A DNA stretch of 64,000 bases from Domibacillus epiphyticus (GTDB lineage: Bacteria > Bacillota > Bacilli > Bacillales > Domibacillaceae): assembly GCF_001975785.1 (NCBI RefSeq), contig NZ_MSFI01000009.1, forward strand, positions 1 through 64,000, in the 5' to 3' direction. The number at the start of each line of letters is the position of its first letter. Positions within the stretch are counted from its first letter, which is position 1. Position numbers and translations under genes: made by a program. The notes beneath the pieces are model-generated. The model saw only the letters and a list, made by a program, of their open reading frames with translations. It was not told where the DNA came from and made no database searches. This document shows positions 1 to 9,844 of the stretch, one piece after another.

Positions 1-41
1 TGGCGCCGCAAGGCGTGGGGGTTCAAGTCCCTTCACCCGCA
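1..41 (+). tRNA. tRNA-Leu (3' part, cut by window edge)
   Basis: Only the long variable arm, T-arm and 3' acceptor strand (CACCCGC then A) are present. The GCCGCAAGGC variable arm marks a class II tRNA, and its place just before Gly(GCC) and Leu(UAA) matches the Leu gene of the B. subtilis trnB order. The anticodon lies off the window, so the isoacceptor is not readable. CCA is not encoded. Confidence 0.85.
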
Positions 42-45
42 CTTT

Positions 46-120
46 GCGGAAGTAGTTCAGTGGTAGAACATCACCTTGCCAAGGTGGGGGTCGCGGGTTC
101 GAATCCCGTCTTCCGCTCCA
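46..120 (+). tRNA. tRNA-Gly (GCC)
   Basis: Complete cloverleaf: acceptor GCGGAAG/CTTCCGC, anticodon loop TTGCCAA giving GCC, T-loop TTCGAAT, discriminator T, encoded CCA. It begins 4 nt after the preceding tRNA-Leu, so it is part of the same transcript. Confidence 0.97.
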
Positions 121-135
121 GTAATTGAATGATGT

Positions 136-224
136 GCCGGGGTGGCGGAACTGGCAGACGCACAGGACTTAAAATCCTGCGGTAGGTGACTACCGTACCG
201 GTTCGATTCCGGTCCTCGGCACCA
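136..224 (+). tRNA. tRNA-Leu (UAA)
   Basis: Class II tRNA with a long variable arm (GGTAGGTGACTACC). The anticodon loop CTTAAAA gives TAA. Acceptor GCCGGGG pairs with CCTCGGC; discriminator A and CCA are encoded. Confidence 0.97.
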
Positions 225-250
225 TTTTATTATGTGAAAAACGAATAACT

Positions 251-327
251 GCGCCCGTAGCTCAATTGGATAGAGCGTTTGACTACGGATCAAAAGGTTA
301 GGGGTTCGACTCCTCTCGGGCGCGCCA
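251..327 (+). tRNA. tRNA-Arg (ACG)
   Basis: Acceptor GCGCCCG/CGGGCGC, anticodon ACG (A34 expected to be edited to inosine by TadA), discriminator G and encoded CCA. It is followed by an unusually long 131-nt spacer before the next tRNA. Confidence 0.97.
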
Positions 328-458
328 TACATATGTTTAGAACAGTCTTATGTTGAAAGGCTATCACCTTTAGCAGTATCCTATTTAAAAAGGAACATCT
401 GCTAAGAGCGCTCACGTCCTGTGAGAACACAGAAGCCAGAACATCCTGTTCAAGCAAA
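328..458 (+). other. Long hairpin-rich spacer inside the tRNA array
   Basis: Spacers elsewhere in this array are about 4-33 nt; this one is 131 nt with no ORF or tRNA-like cloverleaf. By eye it holds five consecutive short hairpins: 341-354 (AACA/TGTT), 356-371 (AAAGG/CCTTT), 370-405 (TTAGCAG/CTGCTAA enclosing TCCT/AGGA), 411-425 (CTCAC/GTGAG) and 439-451 (GAACA/TGTTC). It could be a processing element, a small RNA or decayed sequence; I cannot tell which. Confidence 0.5.
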
Positions 459-532
459 CGGGAAGTAGCTCAGCTTGGTAGAGCACTTGGTTTGGGACCA
501 AGGGGTCGCAGGTTCGAATCCTGTCTTCCCGA
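459..532 (+). tRNA. tRNA-Pro (UGG)
   Basis: Acceptor CGGGAAG/CTTCCCG, anticodon TGG, discriminator A; the 3' CCA is not encoded (ATCT follows), so CCA must be added by nucleotidyltransferase. Confidence 0.96.
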
Positions 533-557
533 TCTTCTAATATCCTATCAATAAAAT

Positions 558-633
558 GGGGCCTTAGCTCAGCTGGGAGAGCGCCTGCTTTGCACGCAGG
601 AGGTCAGCGGTTCGATCCCGCTAGGCTCCACCA
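558..633 (+). tRNA. tRNA-Ala (UGC)
   Basis: Acceptor GGGGCCT/AGGCTCC, including the G3-T70 wobble pair that is the alanine identity element; anticodon TGC; CCA encoded. Confidence 0.97.
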
Positions 634-650
634 TTTTTTGTTTATATAGG

Positions 651-724
651 GGCGGTGTAGCTCAGCTGGCTAGAGCGTACGGTTCATACCCGTGAGGTCG
701 GGGGTTCGATCCCCTCCGCCGCTA
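651..724 (+). tRNA. tRNA-Met (CAU, elongator)
   Basis: Anticodon loop TTCATAC gives CAT. The body matches the Bacillus elongator tRNA-Met. The acceptor pairs GGCGGTG with CGCCGCT using G-T wobbles. CCA is not encoded. It is the first of three CAU tRNAs in the array. Confidence 0.93.
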
Positions 725-731
725 CTTAAAA

Positions 732-808
732 GGACCTTTAGCTCAGTTGGTTAGAGCAGACGGCTCATAACCGTCCGGTCGCAGGTTCGAGTCCTGCAAG
801 GTCCACCA
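732..808 (+). tRNA. tRNA-Ile2 (CAU, lysidine-type)
   Basis: The anticodon is CAT in the DNA, but the body (acceptor GGACCTT/AAGGTCC, anticodon stem ACGG/CCGT) is that of the Bacillus minor isoleucine tRNA, in which TilS converts C34 to lysidine so that AUA is read. The order Met-Ile2-Ser-fMet agrees with trnB. A naive predictor would call it Met. Confidence 0.88.
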
Positions 809-829
809 CTTGAATCAATTATATATTTC

Positions 830-922
830 GGAGGAATACCCAAGTCTGGCTGAAGGGATCGGTCTTGAAAACCGACAGGCGGGTCAAACCGCGCAGGGGT
901 TCGAATCCCCTTTCCTCCTCCA
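830..922 (+). tRNA. tRNA-Ser (UGA)
   Basis: Class II tRNA with a long variable arm (GCGGGTCAAACCGC). The anticodon loop CTTGAAA gives TGA. Acceptor GGAGGAA/TTCCTCC and encoded CCA. The discriminator reads T, whereas G73 is the usual serine discriminator. Confidence 0.95.
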
Positions 923-937
923 TTTTCATCTTATTAT

Positions 938-1011
<74 letters not shown>

Positions 1012-1016
1012 TCGTT

Positions 1017-1093
1017 GGTCCGGTAGTTCAGCTGGTTAGAATGCCTGCCTGTCACGCAGGAGGTCGCGGGTTCGAGTCCCGTCCGGACCGCCA
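1017..1093 (+). tRNA. tRNA-Asp (GUC)
   Basis: Acceptor GGTCCGG/CCGGACC, anticodon GTC, discriminator G (an aspartate identity base), CCA encoded. It starts 5 nt after the initiator tRNA. Confidence 0.97.
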
Positions 1094-1098
1094 TTTTA

Positions 1099-1174
1099 GG
1101 CTCAGTAGCTCAGTTGGTAGAGCAAAGGACTGAAAATCCTTGTGTCGGCGGTTCGATTCCGTCCTGAGCCACCA
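1099..1174 (+). tRNA. tRNA-Phe (GAA)
   Basis: Acceptor GGCTCAG/CTGAGCC, anticodon GAA, discriminator A, CCA encoded. Confidence 0.97.
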
Positions 1175-1184
1175 TTTGAATTAT

Positions 1185-1261
1185 GGCGGCTATGGCGAAG
1201 TGGTTAACGCATCGGATTGTGGCTCCGACATTCGTGGGTTCGATTCCCATTAGTCGCCCCA
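1185..1261 (+). tRNA. tRNA-His (GUG)
   Basis: Anticodon GTG. An extra 5' G at 1185 (G-1) faces the C discriminator, giving the eight-pair acceptor typical of histidine tRNA; the remaining acceptor is GCGGCTA/TAGTCGC. CCA encoded. Confidence 0.96.
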
Positions 1262-1281
1262 TCTGATTTTTTATCATTTTC

Positions 1282-1355
1282 GCGGGTGTAGTTTAATGGT
1301 AAAACCTCAGCCTTCCAAGCTGATGTCGTGGGTTCGATTCCCATCACCCGCTCCA
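1282..1355 (+). tRNA. tRNA-Gly (UCC)
   Basis: Acceptor GCGGGTG/CACCCGC, anticodon TCC, discriminator T, CCA encoded. This is the second glycine isoacceptor of the array. Confidence 0.97.
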
Positions 1356-1366
1356 TTTTTAACAAT

Positions 1367-1440
<74 letters not shown>

Positions 1441-1446
1441 TTTCGT

Positions 1447-1521
1447 TCCGCAGTAGCTCAGTGGTAGAGCTATCGGCTGTTAACCGATCGGTCGCAAGTT
1501 CGAATCTTGCCTGCGGAGCCA
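1447..1521 (+). tRNA. tRNA-Asn (GUU)
   Basis: Acceptor TCCGCAG/CTGCGGA, anticodon GTT, discriminator G, CCA encoded. Confidence 0.97.
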
Positions 1522-1528
1522 TTTAATT

Positions 1529-1619
1529 GGGGAAGTACTCAAGAGGCTGAAGAGGCGCCCCTGCTAAGGGTGTAGGTCGGGTAACCGGCGCGAGGGTTCA
1601 AATCCCTCCTTCTCCGCCA
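1529..1619 (+). tRNA. tRNA-Ser (GCU)
   Basis: Class II tRNA with a long variable arm; anticodon GCT; acceptor GGGGAAG/CTTCTCC with one G-T pair; discriminator G; CCA encoded. Confidence 0.96.
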
Positions 1620-1622
1620 GTC

Positions 1623-1694
1623 GGCCCCTTGGTCAAGCGGTTAAGACACCGCCCTTTCACGGCGGTAACACGGGTTCGAATCCCGTAGGGGTCA
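1623..1694 (+). tRNA. tRNA-Glu (UUC)
   Basis: Acceptor GGCCCCT/AGGGGTC, anticodon TTC, discriminator A, CCA not encoded. It is the last gene of the array, as Glu is in trnB. This tRNA also feeds the tetrapyrrole pathway. Confidence 0.96.
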
Positions 1695-1700
1695 TCACTT

Positions 1701-1751
1701 AAAAAACGTTTCAAGGAATTATTTTTAATTTCCTTGAAACGTTTTTTTTTT
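1701..1751 (+). terminator. Rho-independent terminator of the tRNA array
   Basis: A 12-bp stem (1707-1718 with 1730-1741) is followed by a run of nine T. It lies just past tRNA-Glu and closes the tRNA transcript. Confidence 0.95.
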
Positions 1752-1870
1752 ATAAAAAATATACACTTAAAGTAGTTATTTTTATACGAGTTAGGGAATA
1801 TATTAATAAATATTTAATAAAGGCAAAGCAGGAAAATATCCTTCCACAAAGAATATTAGGATTATTAGAC

Positions 1871-1892
1871 AAATACGGAAATTTCCGTATTT
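1871..1892. promoter_or_regulatory. 22-bp perfect palindrome upstream of glgB
   Basis: The 22 bases are a perfect inverted repeat with no loop, centred on AAATTT with TACGG/CCGTA arms, 46 nt before the preferred glgB start. It could be an operator for a dimeric regulator. The T-rich tract after it also allows a weak terminator or attenuator. No known family assignment. Confidence 0.5.
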
Positions 1893-1937
1893 TCTTCTTT
1901 TCACTTCACCAGAATACATATATAAAGGGTGTTGCCT

Positions 1938-3815
1938 GTGTCTTCAAATTCATTTTATCCAAGCGATTTTGATCTTCATTTGTTTCATGAAGGAAACTTG
2001 TTCAAAGCTTACAACCTCTTTGGGTCACATGTTCGAAATGAAAAAACATTTTTTGCTTTATGGGCGCCAAATGCTGAAAAGGTAAGTGTAATGGGTGATT
2101 TTAATAATTGGACGGGTCGCGGTGCAGAAATGGAACAGGTAACGAACGAAGGAGTTTGGTTTCTAGAGCTGCCGCAAAACCTGGAAGGCTCTCTTTATAA
2201 GTTTGAAATTGTATCGAAAAGCGGAAGAGTTATTCATAAAACTGACCCGTTTGCATTTATGACAGAACTGCGTCCACAAACGGCCGGGGTTATTTATACG
2301 CTTGATGGCTATAAGTGGCGTGATGAAAATTGGCGCAGTAAAAATCGGCGGTCTTCTCTTCTATATAAAGATCCGATCGCTATTTATGAAATGCACCTGG
2401 GTACGTGGAAGAAAAAGGGGAAAGGTGAAAACGATCTTTATACATACCGTGAACTTGCTGATATGTTAATTCCTTATGTGAAAGAACAGGGGTTTACGCA
2501 TATTGAAGTGATGCCAGTGACGGAGCACCCGTTTGACCGTTCTTGGGGCTATCAAAGTACTGGCTATTTTGCTGCCACGAGACGGTATGGTACTCCTGAA
2601 GACTTTATGTATTTCGTCGATGAGTGTCATCAACACGGATTGGGGGTAATTCTCGACTGGGTTCCAGGTCATTTTTGTAAAGATGCACATGGACTCCATA
2701 ATTTCGATGGGGGATTCAGCTATGAATATGAAAACAGTTGGGATCGGGAAAATTATGTATGGGGTACAGCAAACTTTGATTTAAGCAAGAAGGAAGTGCA
2801 AAGCTTTTTAATTTCAAACGCACTTTTTTGGATAGATTATTACCATATAGACGGTTTCAGGGTTGATGCGGTGTCAAACATTTTTTACTGGCCTAATCGT
2901 GATGGCTTGGAAGCAAACCCGCACGGCGTGTCCTTTTTACAGAAATTAAACAAAGCGGTTTTTGCGTTTAAACCTGATGCATTGATGATTGCAGAAGATT
3001 CAAGTGATTGGCCTCAGGTGACCGCACCCGTGGACCAGGGCGGTATTGGATTTAACTATAAGTGGAATATGGGGTGGATGAATGATGTTCTCGATTATAT
3101 GGAGACACATTGGGATTATCGTTCACAGAAGCATCATCAAATGACATTTTCACTTATGTATGCTTATGCTGAAAATTATATTTTACCCTTTTCACATGAT
3201 GAAGTTGTTCACGGGAAAAAATCACTTCTTGACAAAATGCCGGGAGATTACTGGCAAAAGTTTGCACAGCTGCGACTATTACTCATGTTTATGATGGCGC
3301 ACCCTGGAAAAAAACTTTTATTTATGGGTACAGAATTGGCCCCTTTTTCTGAATGGAAAGACCTCGAGGAAGTGGACTGGCACTTGTTGGATTACGATAT
3401 GCACAGAAGCTTTAATGAGTACTTTAAACAGTTAATGCATCTGTATAAAACAGTGCCGTCCCTTTATGAACTTGACCATAGTCCAGACGGATTCCAATGG
3501 ATAGATGTTCACAATCACGAACAAAGTATCTTTTCATTTATTCGAAACGATATTGAAGGAAATGCTGTCATTATCGTATGTAATTTTGGAAACTGCGGTT
3601 ACAGTAATTATAAAGTTGGTGTTCCACAATCAGGGATGTATGAAGAATTTTTGAATAGTGACGAGGCGGTTTATGGCGGATCAAATATGGTGAACAAAAA
3701 GAAGATTAAATCAGTTGCGAAGGTGTTTCACGGACAGCCTGCTTATGTCGACATAAATGTACCACCATTTGGAGCAATTTACTTACGGTGTGTGAAAGAT
3801 AAAGGGAGGAACTAA
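1938..3815 (+). CDS. glgB: 1,4-alpha-glucan branching enzyme GlgB
   Basis: Transfers alpha-1,4 glucan segments to alpha-1,6 branch points during glycogen synthesis in the cytosol. It has an N-terminal CBM48 module (about residues 30-120), a GH13 barrel and a C-terminal beta domain. The nucleophile is Asp310 in GFRVDAV, the acid/base is Glu353 in IAEDSS, and the HDEVVHGK motif is present. The 625-aa length is usual for Bacillus. I prefer the GTG at 1938, about 8 nt after an AAAGGG ribosome site, over the upstream GTG at 1929. It is the first gene of a tight operon; glgC starts 1 nt after its stop. Confidence 0.97.
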   Translation: MSSNSFYPSDFDLHLFHEGNLFKAYNLFGSHVRNEKTFFALWAPNAEKVSVMGDFNNWTGRGAEMEQVTNEGVWFLELPQNLEGSLYKFEIVSKSGRVIHKTDPFAFMTELRPQTAGVIYTLDGYKWRDENWRSKNRRSSLLYKDPIAIYEMHLGTWKKKGKGENDLYTYRELADMLIPYVKEQGFTHIEVMPVTEHPFDRSWGYQSTGYFAATRRYGTPEDFMYFVDECHQHGLGVILDWVPGHFCKDAHGLHNFDGGFSYEYENSWDRENYVWGTANFDLSKKEVQSFLISNALFWIDYYHIDGFRVDAVSNIFYWPNRDGLEANPHGVSFLQKLNKAVFAFKPDALMIAEDSSDWPQVTAPVDQGGIGFNYKWNMGWMNDVLDYMETHWDYRSQKHHQMTFSLMYAYAENYILPFSHDEVVHGKKSLLDKMPGDYWQKFAQLRLLLMFMMAHPGKKLLFMGTELAPFSEWKDLEEVDWHLLDYDMHRSFNEYFKQLMHLYKTVPSLYELDHSPDGFQWIDVHNHEQSIFSFIRNDIEGNAVIIVCNFGNCGYSNYKVGVPQSGMYEEFLNSDEAVYGGSNMVNKKKIKSVAKVFHGQPAYVDINVPPFGAIYLRCVKDKGRN

Positions 3816-3816
3816 C

Positions 3817-4980
3817 ATGGCGAAACAAAAATGTGTGGCAATGCTTCTTGCTGGAGGGAAAGGGAGCCGCCTAAAAGAATTGACGGAAAAGCTGGCAAAA
3901 CCTGCTGTACCATTTGGCGGAAAATACCGTATCATTGATTTTCCACTTTCTAATTGTGCAAATTCAGGTATTCACACGGTAGGTGTATTGACACAGTATC
4001 AGCCGCTCGTCTTGAACTCATATATTGGCATAGGCAGTGCTTGGGATCTGGATCGGAGAACTGGTGGCGTAACTGTGCTGCCGCCATACAGTGAATCCTC
4101 TGAAGTTAAATGGTATTCCGGAACGGCTAGTGCGATCTACCAAAACTTGAACTACATTTCGCAGTACGATCCTGAGTATGTACTCATCTTGTCAGGGGAT
4201 CACATTTATAAAATGAATTATGATACGATGCTTGACTTTCATATTGAAAAGCAGGCAGATGTCACGATTTCTGTTATTGAAGTCCCTTGGGATGAGGCCA
4301 GCCGTTTTGGCATTATGAATACAGATGAACATTATAACGTGACGCGATTTGATGAAAAACCTGAAAAACCCGAAAGCAACCTCGCTTCTATGGGAATTTA
4401 TATTTTCAAATGGTCTGTACTGCGTGATTATTTAGAGATGGATGAAAACAATCCTGATTCATCAAACGATTTTGGAAAAGATGTTATCCCGGCGATGCTG
4501 GCGGATGAGCTGAAGCTGGTTGCATATCCGTTTCAAGGATACTGGAAAGATGTAGGGACAGTAAAAAGTTTATGGGAAGCAAATATGGATTTGCTTGATC
4601 AGGAACAGGATTTAAATATGTTTGAACACTCTTGGCGGATTTATTCTGTTAACCCGAATCAACCGCCCCAAATTCTTGGCACCGAAGCAATTGTGAAACA
4701 TTCACTAGTGAACGAAGGCTGTGTTATTGACGGTGAAATTAATCACTCTGTTATGTTCCAGGGTGTAGAAGTGGGCCCAAATGCTGTCGTAAAAGATTGT
4801 GTCGTTATGCCAAATGCACGTATTGGACGGGGTTCTTCCCTTGAACGGGTAATCATTATGGGGGATCTCGAAGTACCAGACCATACAGTCATTCACAATG
4901 ATTCAGATGAAATATTACTTATTACAGAAGCTTTCTTAGCGGAATACACACAAGAACGGACAAAAATGGAGGAGGCATAA
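3817..4980 (+). CDS. glgC: Glucose-1-phosphate adenylyltransferase GlgC
   Basis: Makes ADP-glucose from glucose-1-phosphate and ATP, the committed step of glycogen synthesis. The nucleotidyltransferase domain begins with the [11 protein letters not shown] loop (residues 13-23) and the [11 protein letters not shown] substrate segment. The C-terminal third is a left-handed beta-helix of hexapeptide repeats. The 387-aa length is full. ATG with a GGGAGGA site 5 nt upstream. Its stop overlaps the glgD start (TAATG), pointing to translational coupling and a GlgC/GlgD hetero-oligomer as in other Bacillus. Confidence 0.97.
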   Translation: MAKQKCVAMLLAGGKGSRLKELTEKLAKPAVPFGGKYRIIDFPLSNCANSGIHTVGVLTQYQPLVLNSYIGIGSAWDLDRRTGGVTVLPPYSESSEVKWYSGTASAIYQNLNYISQYDPEYVLILSGDHIYKMNYDTMLDFHIEKQADVTISVIEVPWDEASRFGIMNTDEHYNVTRFDEKPEKPESNLASMGIYIFKWSVLRDYLEMDENNPDSSNDFGKDVIPAMLADELKLVAYPFQGYWKDVGTVKSLWEANMDLLDQEQDLNMFEHSWRIYSVNPNQPPQILGTEAIVKHSLVNEGCVIDGEINHSVMFQGVEVGPNAVVKDCVVMPNARIGRGSSLERVIIMGDLEVPDHTVIHNDSDEILLITEAFLAEYTQERTKMEEA

Positions 4981-5990
4981 TGAAGAAATCAATGCTCGGT
5001 GTAATTGACGCGACGATGCTGCCTGGTGAAATGGGAGAGCTTGCTATTCATCGTTCTCCGGCAGCTATCCCTTTTGCAGGACGGTACCGACTTGTAGATT
5101 TTGTGTTATCGAATATGGTGAATTCCGGCATTCAAAGCGTTGCCATTTTCCCTTGTTCACCCTATCGATCTTTAATCGATCACCTCGGTTCAGGGAAAGA
5201 CTGGGATTTAAACAGGAAGCGTGACGGATTGTTCTTCTTTCCTGCACAGATAAAGGAAGATCAATTAAGCCGCATGGCAGAAAATATTGATTATTTTGAA
5301 CGAAGTGAACAAAAATTTGTGCTTATTTCAAGCTGTACGACTGTTGCAAACATCGATTTTGTGCCCGCTCTTGAACGTTTTATCAATCAGAAATGTGATT
5401 TACTTGAAATCACTCATAAAGGCGAATCAACATGCACGTACATTTTATCGCTGCATTTGTTAATGGATCTTATAAAAAATCGCAATGAAACTGGTTATAC
5501 CTCTGTGCAAGATGCTGTTAATGATCAACACTCCTCATTTACCATTTGCCAGTATGAATACAACGGATTTTTACAAAGGATTCGATCGATCAAAGACTAT
5601 TATAAAACGAGCATGGAGCTGCTTGAAAAAGATAAATGGAGTCAGCTTTTTAATGAATTCCAGCCAATTTTCACAAAAGTAAAAGATGAACCGCCGACTA
5701 AATATACTAGTAATTCTAGCGTGACCAATTCGATGATTGCAAACGGATGCAATATTGAAGGCGAAGTTAATCATAGCATCGTTTTCCGGGCGGTACACAT
5801 TGGAAAAGGATCAACTGTGCAAAATTGCATTGTGATGCAGAAAACGAAAATCGGCAGTAATTGTGTTCTTGAGCATGTTATTTTTGATAAAGATGTCATA
5901 GTAGAAGACGGAGCGGTATTACGTGGGACTCCAGAACAGCCGCTAGTTGTAAAAAAAGGGTCGGTTGAGAGTGTGGTGGCAAGCTCGTGA
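4980..5990 (+). CDS. glgD: GlgD, GlgC-like regulatory subunit of ADP-glucose pyrophosphorylase
   Basis: A 336-aa paralog of GlgC that aligns through its length, including the [15 protein letters not shown] segment and a C-terminal hexapeptide helix. The glycine-rich nucleotide loop of GlgC is replaced by [13 protein letters not shown], so it probably lacks catalysis and modulates GlgC. The family is known to raise GlgC activity in Bacillus and Geobacillus complexes; loss of catalysis here is my inference. It overlaps both neighbours (glgC by 1 nt, glgA by 4 nt). Confidence 0.94.
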   Translation: MKKSMLGVIDATMLPGEMGELAIHRSPAAIPFAGRYRLVDFVLSNMVNSGIQSVAIFPCSPYRSLIDHLGSGKDWDLNRKRDGLFFFPAQIKEDQLSRMAENIDYFERSEQKFVLISSCTTVANIDFVPALERFINQKCDLLEITHKGESTCTYILSLHLLMDLIKNRNETGYTSVQDAVNDQHSSFTICQYEYNGFLQRIRSIKDYYKTSMELLEKDKWSQLFNEFQPIFTKVKDEPPTKYTSNSSVTNSMIANGCNIEGEVNHSIVFRAVHIGKGSTVQNCIVMQKTKIGSNCVLEHVIFDKDVIVEDGAVLRGTPEQPLVVKKGSVESVVASS

Positions 5991-7438
5991 ACGTGATGTT
6001 TGCTGTGTCAGAATGTGCACCATTTGTGAAATCAGGAGGACTTGCTGATGTAGCGGGGGCCCTGCCGAAAGAACTTGTAAAACTTGGTGCAGACGTCCGG
6101 GTCATCATGCCGAATTATAGCATGATCCCGGAGAAGTATCGGGATGATATGAAAAAAGTGGCTGAGTTTATTGTTCCTGTCGGATGGCGCAATCAATATT
6201 GTGCTATTTTTGAGCTTTTGCATGAAGGAGTAACTTATTATTTTATTGATAATTTGTACTATTTTAACCGGGATGGTCTGTATGGTCATTATGATGATGG
6301 TGAGCGTTTTTCTTACTTTACGCGAGCGATTCTTGACGCGCTTTATCACCTCGATTTTTATCCGGATATATTGCACTGTCATGATTGGCATACGGGAATG
6401 GTCCCTTTTATGCTCAAAGTTGAGCATCAGCATCGTCCAGGATATGAAAAAATAAAGACGGTGTTTACGATTCATAATTTAATGTTTCAGGGGATTTTTC
6501 CGCCAGAGGCTGTGACGGATTTGCTGAATTTACATAGCCAGCACTTTCAAACAGGCCAGCTTGAATTTAACGGGAACACGAATTTCATGAAAGGGGCGCT
6601 TATTTCATCTGATGTGATAACGACTGTGAGCCCGACGTACCGAAATGAAATTTTACATCCATATTTCGGAAAGCAGCTTGAAGGTGTTTTGAGGGAGCGC
6701 CAGGGGGATTTAACGGGCATTTTAAATGGGGTTGATTACTCTATTTACAGTCCTGAAACGAACGATGTGGTAATACCTTATCAAGCAGGTGATATGGCAG
6801 GGAAGGCGATAAATAAGCGCCGATTGCAGGAATTTTTCCATTTGCCGGTACGGGAAAATGTGCCGGTGTTCGGTTTGGTTTCTCGTTTGACAAAACAAAA
6901 AGGGCTTGATCTTTTAACGCACATATTTCATGAAATGATCTCGGATGATGTTCAGTTTGTATTACTTGGAAGCGGCGATGTTGAGTTTGAAAACTTTTTC
7001 AAAGAAATGGAATGGTCTTATCCAGAAAAGGTGCGCTCTTACATTGGATTTAATGAAAATCTTGCCCATCAGGTCTACGCTGGATCAGACTTGTTTTTAA
7101 TGCCATCTCAATTTGAACCATGCGGTCTTGGCCAATTGATTGCGATGAAGTATGGGGCTTTGCCGATCGTTCGGGAAACGGGTGGTTTAAATGACACCGT
7201 ACGCTCATATAACGAAGAAACTGGAATCGGCAATGGCTTTTCATTCAAAAACTTTAATGCACATGATCTGTTACATACAATCCGCCGCGCCGTATCTTTT
7301 TACAAGGATCAACCAGACGTGTGGGCGAAAATTGTCGAAGAAGCGATGAAAGAAGATTACAGCTGGTCCCAGTCTGCAAAGGATTATATTCGTTTATATG
7401 AAGATGTATCCATAAGGAGGGAAAGTCATGTTTTCTGA
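5987..7438 (+). CDS. glgA: Glycogen synthase GlgA (ADP-glucose)
   Basis: A GT5 glycosyltransferase that extends alpha-1,4 glucan from ADP-glucose. The N-terminal KSGGLADV motif (about residues 14-21) binds the ADP pyrophosphate. A C-terminal GT-B fold domain carries PCGLGQL and the TGGL segment. The 483-aa length is typical. The GTG at 5987 gives an N-terminus (MNVMFAVSE) that matches the family and overlaps the glgD stop by 4 nt. The last codons overlap glgP by 11 nt. Confidence 0.97.
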   Translation: MNVMFAVSECAPFVKSGGLADVAGALPKELVKLGADVRVIMPNYSMIPEKYRDDMKKVAEFIVPVGWRNQYCAIFELLHEGVTYYFIDNLYYFNRDGLYGHYDDGERFSYFTRAILDALYHLDFYPDILHCHDWHTGMVPFMLKVEHQHRPGYEKIKTVFTIHNLMFQGIFPPEAVTDLLNLHSQHFQTGQLEFNGNTNFMKGALISSDVITTVSPTYRNEILHPYFGKQLEGVLRERQGDLTGILNGVDYSIYSPETNDVVIPYQAGDMAGKAINKRRLQEFFHLPVRENVPVFGLVSRLTKQKGLDLLTHIFHEMISDDVQFVLLGSGDVEFENFFKEMEWSYPEKVRSYIGFNENLAHQVYAGSDLFLMPSQFEPCGLGQLIAMKYGALPIVRETGGLNDTVRSYNEETGIGNGFSFKNFNAHDLLHTIRRAVSFYKDQPDVWAKIVEEAMKEDYSWSQSAKDYIRLYEDVSIRRESHVF

Positions 7439-9809
7439 CCAAAAGTCGTTTCAGGAGACGTTTAAAAAGCGGCTTGAGCAATCATATAGTATCAGCTTTG
7501 ATGATTCAACTCGTGCCCAGCAATTTGTGACGTTGAGTCAAATGGTACGTGAGCATATAAGCAGTGAATGGATTGAAACGAATGAAAGGCAGCGTCAGGA
7601 AAAAAAGCAAACATATTATTTATCCATCGAATTTTTACTCGGTCGTTTGCTTGGGCAAAATTTAATTAATTTAGGCTTATACGAAACGATCCAATCATGG
7701 CTGGATGATATTGACATTCCTCTTGAGGAGCTGGAAGATATAGAGCCGGATGCCGGTCTCGGCAACGGTGGACTTGGTCGTCTGGCAGCCTGTTTTCTTG
7801 ATTCACTCGCGTCGATGGGGCTGCCTGGACACGGTTGCGGGATTCGTTATAAACACGGTTTGTTTGAGCAGAAAATGGTGAACGGCTTCCAGATGGAGCT
7901 GCCGGAAAATTGGCTGCGCTATGGGTATGTTTGGGAGGTACGGAAGTCTGATCTAACTGTAGAAGTGCCTTTTTGGGGTAGTGTGGATGTTGTTGAACGA
8001 GAAGATGGAGTGAAGTTTCGGCATGTTGATGCTGAATATGTAAAAGCAGTCCCGTATGATATGCCGGTTGTCGGTTACGGAGGCAAAACGGTCAACACGC
8101 TTCGTCTATGGAGTGCTGAAACATCAAGCTTCTCTTTAAACCAAGACGTGCTGAAATATAAAAAAGACACAGAGGCTATTTCGGAATTTTTATATCCTGA
8201 TGATTCTAATGACGAAGGAAAAATACTACGCTTGAAACAGCAGTATTTTCTTGTCTCTGCCAGCATACGCTCCATTATACAACGACATTTAAGCAACGGA
8301 GGGGAACTGCGTAGTTTGCATGAGCGAATAGCCATTCATATTAATGACACACATCCGGTGCTGGCAATTCCTGAGCTGATGCGTGTGTTGATGGATGATT
8401 ATCAATTATCCTGGGATGACGCCTGGCATGTGACAGAAAACACATTTGCCTATACAAATCATACCACTTTGTCAGAAGCACTTGAACGCTGGCCAATACG
8501 TATTTTCAGGCCATTACTGCCAAGAATCTATATGATTATTCAAGAAATAAACGAGCGCTTCTGTAAAAGTCTTTGGGATCAATATCCAGGAGATTGGGAT
8601 CGTATTGAAAGAATGGCGATCATTGCGAAGGATGAAGTTCGGATGGCGCATCTTGCTATTGCCGGCAGTCATAGTGTAAATGGAGTGGCCCGCCTCCATA
8701 CGGAAATTTTGAAAAATCGTGAAATGAATGAATTTTATCAGTTTCAACCGGCTAAATTTAACAATAAAACAAATGGTATTACGCATCGACGCTGGCTACT
8801 AAAAGCAAATCCTGAATTGACATCTCTTTTGAGTGAGACGATTGGTGAAGGATTTAAAACAGATGCCACCGAGCTTTCAAAACTGGCATTGTACGTAGAA
8901 GATCCAGCCTTCTTAGAAAAACTGTCGAGAGTGAAACGGAAACGAAAAGATATTTTAACTAAACTTATTTATGAGAGAAACGGCATTAAAGTCGATCCGA
9001 CCTCCATATTTGATGTGCAAGTAAAACGGCTTCATGCATACAAGCGCCAATTGTTGAATGTACTTCATATTTTGGCGTTGTACAATAAAGTGAAACACGA
9101 ACCATCTTTCCATATGCCGCCGCGCACATTTATTTTTGGCGCAAAAGCATCCCCTGGTTATTTTTATGCAAAACGTATTATTAAATTGATTGATTCAGTT
9201 GCAGAGCTTGTGAATAATGACCCGGAAACGAAAGGATTAATCACGGTCGTCTTTATGGAAAATTACCGTGTGTCCCTTGCGGAATATATTATTCCAGCTG
9301 CGGATATTAGCGAGCAAATTTCCACAGCAAGTAAAGAAGCATCCGGAACAGGGAATATGAAATTTATGATGAATGGTGCTGTGACAGTTGGCACACTGGA
9401 TGGAGCGAACGTAGAAATTTTAGAACAGACAGGACCTGATAATATCTTTATATTCGGGTTGAAAGCAGAGGAAGTAATGGCGTTTGATAGAGACGGAGGC
9501 TATCGTTCAATGGATTACTATCACCACGATCCGCTTATCCGCCGCACGCTTGATCAGTTGGTCGATGGCACTCTTGACGATAAAGGATTGTTTGGTGTTA
9601 TTTATGAATCCCTTTTGTCAGAAAATGATCAATACTTTGTATTGAAAGACTTTGAAGCATATCGCTCTGCACAAGAAGCAGCGGGTCGTATTTATGAAAA
9701 GAATCCTCAGCAATGGCGCAAAATGATGGTAAAAAACATTAGCGGTTCCGGTATTTTTTCAAGTGATCGTACGATTAAAGAGTACGCCAGCGAAATTTGG
9801 AAAATTTAA
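7428..9809 (+). CDS. glgP: Glycogen phosphorylase GlgP
   Basis: A PLP enzyme (GT35) that releases glucose-1-phosphate from glycogen chain ends. The PLP lysine is Lys645 in [11 protein letters not shown]; the [16 protein letters not shown] segment near residues 105-120 is characteristic. The 793-aa length is usual for bacterial enzymes. ATG follows a GGAGGG site. Being last in glgBCDAP places synthesis and breakdown enzymes on one transcript, which ends at the hairpin right after the stop. Confidence 0.97.
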   Translation: MFSDQKSFQETFKKRLEQSYSISFDDSTRAQQFVTLSQMVREHISSEWIETNERQRQEKKQTYYLSIEFLLGRLLGQNLINLGLYETIQSWLDDIDIPLEELEDIEPDAGLGNGGLGRLAACFLDSLASMGLPGHGCGIRYKHGLFEQKMVNGFQMELPENWLRYGYVWEVRKSDLTVEVPFWGSVDVVEREDGVKFRHVDAEYVKAVPYDMPVVGYGGKTVNTLRLWSAETSSFSLNQDVLKYKKDTEAISEFLYPDDSNDEGKILRLKQQYFLVSASIRSIIQRHLSNGGELRSLHERIAIHINDTHPVLAIPELMRVLMDDYQLSWDDAWHVTENTFAYTNHTTLSEALERWPIRIFRPLLPRIYMIIQEINERFCKSLWDQYPGDWDRIERMAIIAKDEVRMAHLAIAGSHSVNGVARLHTEILKNREMNEFYQFQPAKFNNKTNGITHRRWLLKANPELTSLLSETIGEGFKTDATELSKLALYVEDPAFLEKLSRVKRKRKDILTKLIYERNGIKVDPTSIFDVQVKRLHAYKRQLLNVLHILALYNKVKHEPSFHMPPRTFIFGAKASPGYFYAKRIIKLIDSVAELVNNDPETKGLITVVFMENYRVSLAEYIIPAADISEQISTASKEASGTGNMKFMMNGAVTVGTLDGANVEILEQTGPDNIFIFGLKAEEVMAFDRDGGYRSMDYYHHDPLIRRTLDQLVDGTLDDKGLFGVIYESLLSENDQYFVLKDFEAYRSAQEAAGRIYEKNPQQWRKMMVKNISGSGIFSSDRTIKEYASEIWKI

Positions 9810-9815
9810 AAAGCA

Positions 9816-9844
9816 TGCCGGCGGGCCGTTCCGCCGGTTTTTTT
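9816..9844 (+). terminator. Terminator of the glg operon
   Basis: GC-rich stem CCGGCGG/CCGCCGG at 9818-9837 followed by seven T. It overlaps the 3' end of yteA on the other strand and can also serve that gene, where a short T run follows. Confidence 0.92.

Noticed and set aside
57-332. Minus-strand open frame across tRNA genes, and similar frames at 810-1133 and 1307-1522
   Set aside because: They are translations of tRNA genes, which form repeated SRVRT-like peptides; no ribosome sites and complete cloverleafs explain the bases.
6032-6475. 147-codon minus-strand frame opposite glgA
   Set aside because: Antisense shadow of a conserved gene; no ribosome site and a composition unlike a real protein.
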